Source of the DNA: Melastoma dodecandrum
Taxonomy: Eukaryota > Streptophyta > Magnoliopsida > Myrtales > Melastomataceae
Direction: 5' to 3'
Length of the DNA: 64,000 bases
Assembly (NCBI GenBank): GCA_029817715.1
Contig: JARUPY010000539.1
Coordinates: 3,571,501 to 3,635,500, forward strand
The notes beneath the pieces are model-generated. The model searched no databases. It saw only the letters and a program-made list of their open reading frames with translations, and was not told where the DNA came from. The translations under genes were made by a program, and so were the position numbers. Positions 58,961 through 64,000 of the stretch are shown here, piece by piece (within the stretch, counting starts at the first letter, position 1; each line of letters opens with the position of its first letter).

Positions 58961-61900
58961 TTATTTTTCATTATATGTCGAGGGTTGTTCTAGTTCGTAT
59001 TCCGTCAACAGGGCAGGAGGACCCCTCACAAAGAAGCTGTTACCGGAGGCACTATCAACATCTACCACGCCACCGGAGAGACTAACCATGTTATCGTCAT
59101 CCATAAATCCTCCCTTATCTATGAGATCAATCACGGAGAAATGATCCCCCCAAATGCTGTACGTCAATTCTGTCACGCCGACAGTGGCCTTCTTGGGATT
59201 CTCCTCCATTGCGTGGACCCTCTCACTGCAGAGCCTCGATCCTGGAGCCCTAGAATGGGGAGCTAACCTTGCCCTTGATGACAACTGATTTGAAGAGCAA
59301 GGGAATGTCGCGGATGGCTGCAAGACGGGCTTAAGGATGGTTCTCTGTCTTGCTGTTGGCGGAGGAACAGAAGGTTGGTCAAGAGTAATGACAGGCTTGG
59401 GCGAACAAATGTTTTTGACAGGCTCAGTTGTCGGAGGTTTATGGATCTTAGTCTCCGGACACTGCTCAACATCATTCAGCTTAGGCCATGCCCTTTGAGG
59501 AGAAAGGGTAGTCGAGGAGACTGGTGACAGTGGTGACGACGGTGTGGAGTTTCCGCTATGGCTGCTTGAAACATCAATCAAAGCACTCAATCCGGAGCCA
59601 GCACCCTTTCTCTTCCTTCTCCGTCTCCCTTTCTCATTTCCAATGATAACAGTCAAATTACTGGGCAGAGTTGGCCCTTCTGCATTACTGTTCATGACAT
59701 CTCCCATGTTTGATGGCGATTTCTCTTGTTCTGCAGGTTTTTCTGTATTCAACAGTACCGTTCCAGACTTCTCAAGACCTGACTGAGTATCCATGCGTTG
59801 AATTCTTAGCTCTCCAGACCCATCATTGACATCGTTATCCAGCCTCAACAGCAAAGATTTCTCGTCAATGGCTGTGCTCGGTAAATGTTGTTTTGCCTTA
59901 GTTGAGGACATCAGCTTGCTATACTTCTTACTGTGTTGCCCCTTTGAAGATTTAACTACTTTATGAGCAGTTGCTGGAATGGTTTCTTCGTTGCTCCTGC
60001 AGAAACAGTAAGGAGGAGCACAGAGGCCAAAAGCTTGGGGATAGAAACAACAGAACAGAAAGAACCCACAAGGAGCCACGACTAAGATGGCTTTAAAGAT
60101 CTTCTTGGCTCGTGACCAGAAAATCGATCTCCTGCACTCTCTGGTGACCTTGATGGGGATCGTCGCCCTCAGGGGTAGTACAAAAATGCCCGATGCCAAG
60201 GCAAGTTCGAGATCCCTGCGCACAAAGGAAGCTGAATATTTGCTCTGGTAGGATACCTTAAGTTCGGTCGATTCCCCAGGCCGAAGACTGAAATGTAAAC
60301 AGTTATGCACGACAAAGCCATCTAATTCGCAATCCGTACCAGAAATCCTAATGCCTCGTACTTCTAGAGTCAGATCCCCAGAATTCATGATTCTCAGTAC
60401 CTTCATCAGAGGCCTGGAACACGACTTGGTTGATGATAGGTCCAGGTCAATTGTATCTGAAGATTCAAGGTCAAATTTTATTTCCTGCGCAGGTTTGGCA
60501 CTCTCTGAAATTGTAAGTGCTCGCAAGCCTCCTGATCCATGCACCAACAACCATTCCACTCCAGACAGGTTGTTCCGCACCAGAACCGAACTCCTCCATT
60601 CACAGCGTTGCAAAGGATGGAATATCAAAGGGCCAAGAGAAACCTTGCTGAAAGGCTGTACGATTGCCTCAGTTGTAGCGTTTTCTGCCAATGAGAACCC
60701 ATCTTGAATCCTTATCGCAGACTTGCTCGGCAATGATCGCCCCGAATAAACAAGCTCCGCAAGACCATCTATTTCGTCCCTGCATTTGTCGATTATTTCT
60801 CCCGTGTTCAAGAGGAGCTGCATTATAACGGGCTGATGACTGGGGTTATGAGCAGTGATCCACTTGGAATGATGAGTACCAACAGCAATTGTAGGGAAGA
60901 AAACTTCATCTTCGTCAAGCACAGATGACTCTATGTCCGAACCCTGCGATTTCCAGTTCCTCAACACCACCAACTCATCCAAGTAGGCAGTCTCCAGTGC
61001 CTTAAAGCAAAAGAGATAAAAGAGATAAAAGGCACTCAGTTTAGACAGCATCGGATTATGGTAAAAGATTGTACACCATAGCGTTCATATGGTAGGCGAA
61101 ATGGAACAGAACATATGAATTCACATACCTTAAAAGCAGATGTGTGATCAACAGAGACTGTCTGTTCACCTTCATGGCCCATACGGTTAATTAGGAGCTT
61201 GCTATATTCAAATTGACTATTTCCTCCTCCGCACACGTGAATAATATCAAGGCAGGGGATTTCAGTCCGGCTAGTCGTCGAGTCATTGGTTTGCACAAGT
61301 AATTTGCAGTTCTTGTCAACTTTGGTCATTTCTCGAGCAGATTCAAGTGCTCCACCAGAGCAGTGAGTGCAAGATACAATAGCGACTCGGGTGACTGTAC
61401 CAGGAAACAGCAACAGTCCTCCAGTTTGCTTGATATGAAAGATCCCTGAACCAGTACTTTCATTGATCTCATGAACTTTAAGAACTGATCGGCCACTATT
61501 TCTCAAAGAGATTGCTACAGAACCACACCCAGGTTCAGAATTTTCCACTCTCTCTAGTGAGACCATGATAAATGTGGTTGCATCGTTCATTGTAGGAGTA
61601 ATATCTATTTCTGCCTCAATGGGGATCATTATGACATCAGCTGTATGTTGAGACAGCCTTGTTAGTTGCAAACATAATGCCCCCAGAACTGTGCCCGACG
61701 AACTAAAAGAAATGTCAAGATCGAATATATTTTCGCTACTCTTGGCACTAACCTCCCAATTTCTGTGCAATCTAAGTGCCATCTGCAACGACGACTCGCA
61801 TGGATTCGTCCTCACGAGATACCAGTCCTGAACAACCATGCTGAGGTCACGGGCGCCACTGAATTCCTGTAAGCTACAAGTTGCTTCAACCTGATGTGCA

Positions 61901-63871
61901 TCCTTTCCCACAGACAACCAAATGGTTAGCTCTTCCACCTGGATGCTCTCATCAAAAGGGTTGGACAAGGACAAGTCCTTTCTCCAACTTCCACCTGAAG
62001 AAACATTCAGACCCAACAATGGCTGAATCCCGTAAGGAGAGTCTGTGGCATAACCTTTCGCTTGCAGCAAGAAACCACCTGAACTTGTTTGCAAAATCAG
62101 GTGGGTCGAGGATGAACCCAGGGATTTAGGCAAGAACATGAAGCAAATTGACAAAACTTCGCCCGGGCCAAGCACCACTTCCGTAAAATTACAGGGGAAG
62201 AACTGATTGTCCATGCTGACCGGCTGATGAACACGTAAACTGCTGTCCTTCAAGTTATTCGTCAGTGTTATGAAATCCAAGGATGGAGAATATAAGTACG
62301 TTTCTCCCCAGTCTAGTACAGGAGGGCTTATCTCAACATCAGGAACAGACTTAGGTATCTCAGTGTCCTCCGTGCTGAAAGTCGCACTGTTTTGATTAAG
62401 TATAGGCCCTCTACAAGAAGAAATATCATTCTGATAAGGAGTACTACTATGATTACCTCGAATATATGAGAACTCATCAATATTCTCCACAGAGTTCAAA
62501 GTACACATGACAGTCCTTCCATCGACGAGTATGGACATCCCATGGTCCCATGACCAGATTGAGCGCAGAGTAGGCTGACCAGCCCCTACTTCAATAAGCA
62601 TGTGATCATTGAAAGATTTAGCTAAAGAAGTTACCTCCACATTGTTATGCCTCTCGGATGATATGCCCCGCAATGTAGAGGGGAAGCAGAACATTTCTGA
62701 GTTTTTGCCCAAATTTCCACAGGCAGTCAGTACTTCTAAATTTTCAGGTGGATAGCTGGCATCGTGGTGATTGAACATAGCATTTGGCGATGCCGAAACA
62801 TGGTTATCCTTTAACGGCCCACTCGGATAATTTTCATGTGATTTCCCTGGAACACTGAGCACCGATGAAGGTCCAGAAGCTACAATGCAGAAGAAGATAC
62901 ATAACAGCGTATTGATAACTGAGAATGCCCATTCACCGTAAGAAATCCCCCTGCAGTCAAGAAAATATAGCTGACCTTAACATATGAAACAATAAACAGA
63001 ATTATAGTAAAAGCAAGCAATTCACCAAATAAGAGAAACATATAAGGGCAAATAAACATAACACATTCAAGAACTGGAACGAGAAATGGAATAACAAGCA
63101 TCACAAATCAAAATCCAGAAATATCTAAAATCTGATTTATTACAACAAGAAACCCTCATATGATAGAACAGAACGGAGATTAGTCCAGCTCCTTCCAGAA
63201 CAGAATCATTACTCCACCATAAAAATGAGGAAAGGGACTAGTCGCTCGCTCTTCCAAGATGTTGAATCAATTATCAGCAACAACATTCAACTTCATCAGA
63301 TATGGACAGAATTTCACAAGAAACAATCATCAACAAACCTTCACAAAGCAGCTAGCTACTTCACATGTGTGTTCCCACTCCCAAAATTATGGAAACAGCA
63401 AAAGAAAGAATTCAGGTGTGTCCCCACCATCCAGATTTATCCTCTAAAATTTCCATTAATAATTGAGCAAAGCAGAATGAAACTGTCCACCAAAAAAAAA
63501 TCATATAATCCCATCGAAACGGAAAAACCGCCAACCCCACTCCAAAAAAAAAAAGTAAAAACAAAAAACAAAATAGAAATATTAGTAGACCCGGCATGCT
63601 CGGACACAGACATAAGCTCCACGCAAGACAACAAATGCACAAAATCAGGAGAGTTTTTGTTATCATCAGACAAGCCGTAAACTAACACAGACTGAAAACC
63701 AGAAACCAAAAACGGAAAAAAAAACCCAAGCAGCACCACCCCACTATTCATCATCACTATAAGCCGCGAAACTCCATCCATATCACGCGGCCCAACAAAA
63801 CCCATGACCGTAGGAACACAAAAAAATAGCGCATACCGGGAAGTGATGCGATCATGGGTTTCAGCATCCAT
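58961..63871 (-). CDS. Plant TMEM131-like membrane protein
   Basis: Large protein of the TMEM131-like family; animal TMEM131 helps collagen secretion, but the plant role is unknown. Three exons in transcript order: 63871-63837, 62950-61129, 61000-58961, giving 1298 residues. The first exon encodes only MDAETHDRITS plus two bases of the next codon. Exon 2 starts GISYGEWAFSV and leads into a hydrophobic signal or anchor, INTLLCIFFCIVASG (about 22-37). A long predicted luminal region follows, including SPPVLDWGETYLYSPSLDFI, the TMEM131_like N-terminal block. A second membrane segment is at about 920-945 (KAILVVAPCGFFLFCCFYPQ). The cytosolic tail is Ser/Pro-rich with a basic GRRRRKRKG cluster, and ends near NSFFVRGPPALL. 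Length and topology fit plant members of about 1300 residues. The tiny first exon is inferred from frame only. Confidence 0.87.
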
Positions 63872-64000
63872 GAAAGGAGCACGAGGTCGCCGATGGAGGA
63901 GAGAAAATAAAAGGAAAAAAAATGAAAACCCAGTCCAAAGGTTTCAACTTTTTCCTAGATTTTGAGCTGCAGGGGCCAAAAAGGAACGAGCTTTGTCACT
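63872..64000 (-). other. 5' flank / probable 5' UTR of TMEM131-like gene
   Basis: Pyrimidine-rich on the minus strand just upstream of the ATG (CTCTCCTCCATCGGCGACC), as expected for a plant 5' UTR. Confidence 0.4.

Noticed and set aside
1..64000. CRISPR array, bacterial operon, tRNA or rRNA genes
   Set aside because: Nothing of this kind was recognised by eye; the tandem repeats have no spacer pattern, and all confirmed genes are plant nuclear genes. A tRNA scan was not possible here.

Overview
This window is nuclear DNA from a flowering plant. Its genes carry GT-AG introns, intergenic DNA is AT-rich, and the families present are plant-specific: REM-type B3, Dof, LBD, NIGT1/HHO, RUS/DUF647, P-class PPR, MIP1-zipper/DUF547 and SAP A20/AN1. 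A decayed TIR-type NLR with a C-JID-like tail argues against a grass or other core monocot, so a eudicot, magnoliid or early-diverging angiosperm is likelier. I cannot name the species.

Layout. 1-4593 (+): RUS6/DUF647 gene, cut off at its 5' end. 5145-6374 (-): intronless proline-rich protein. 7745-8857: hAT-like inverted-repeat element. 9142-21690: a cluster of three REM genes, each with three B3 domains (9142-11040 +, 17291-19337 +, 19660-21690 -). Between the first two lie an inverted-repeat MITE-like element (11955-12321) and a CDCA7-like zinc-finger gene (12552-16358 +) whose long C-terminal tail is internally repeated. 22563-23059 (+): SAP A20/AN1 gene frameshifted in the A20 finger. 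24178-24832 (+): MAP-kinase relic. 26166-27242 (+): Dof factor. 28800-29900: LTR-like DNA with two tandem-repeat arrays. 32271-33872 (+): NIGT1/HHO GARP repressor. 35619-36485 (-): LBD factor. 40745-42709 (+): EMB1025-like PPR protein. 43127-45180 (-): TNL relic. 45600-51735 (-): RING-H2 family cluster of two subtypes, three intact copies and three broken ones. 52242-54495 (-): MIP1-zipper/DUF547 protein. 58961-63871 (-): plant TMEM131-like membrane protein.

Most genes are ordinary single-copy housekeeping or regulatory genes. Two neighbourhoods have the look of local duplication and turnover: the REM/B3 cluster, and the TNL plus RING-H2 stretch, where intact copies sit among fresh pseudogenes. 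Exon boundaries were placed by hand from reading-frame continuity, GT/AG signals and family alignment from memory; codon phase was checked across every stated junction. No transcript data or database searches were available.
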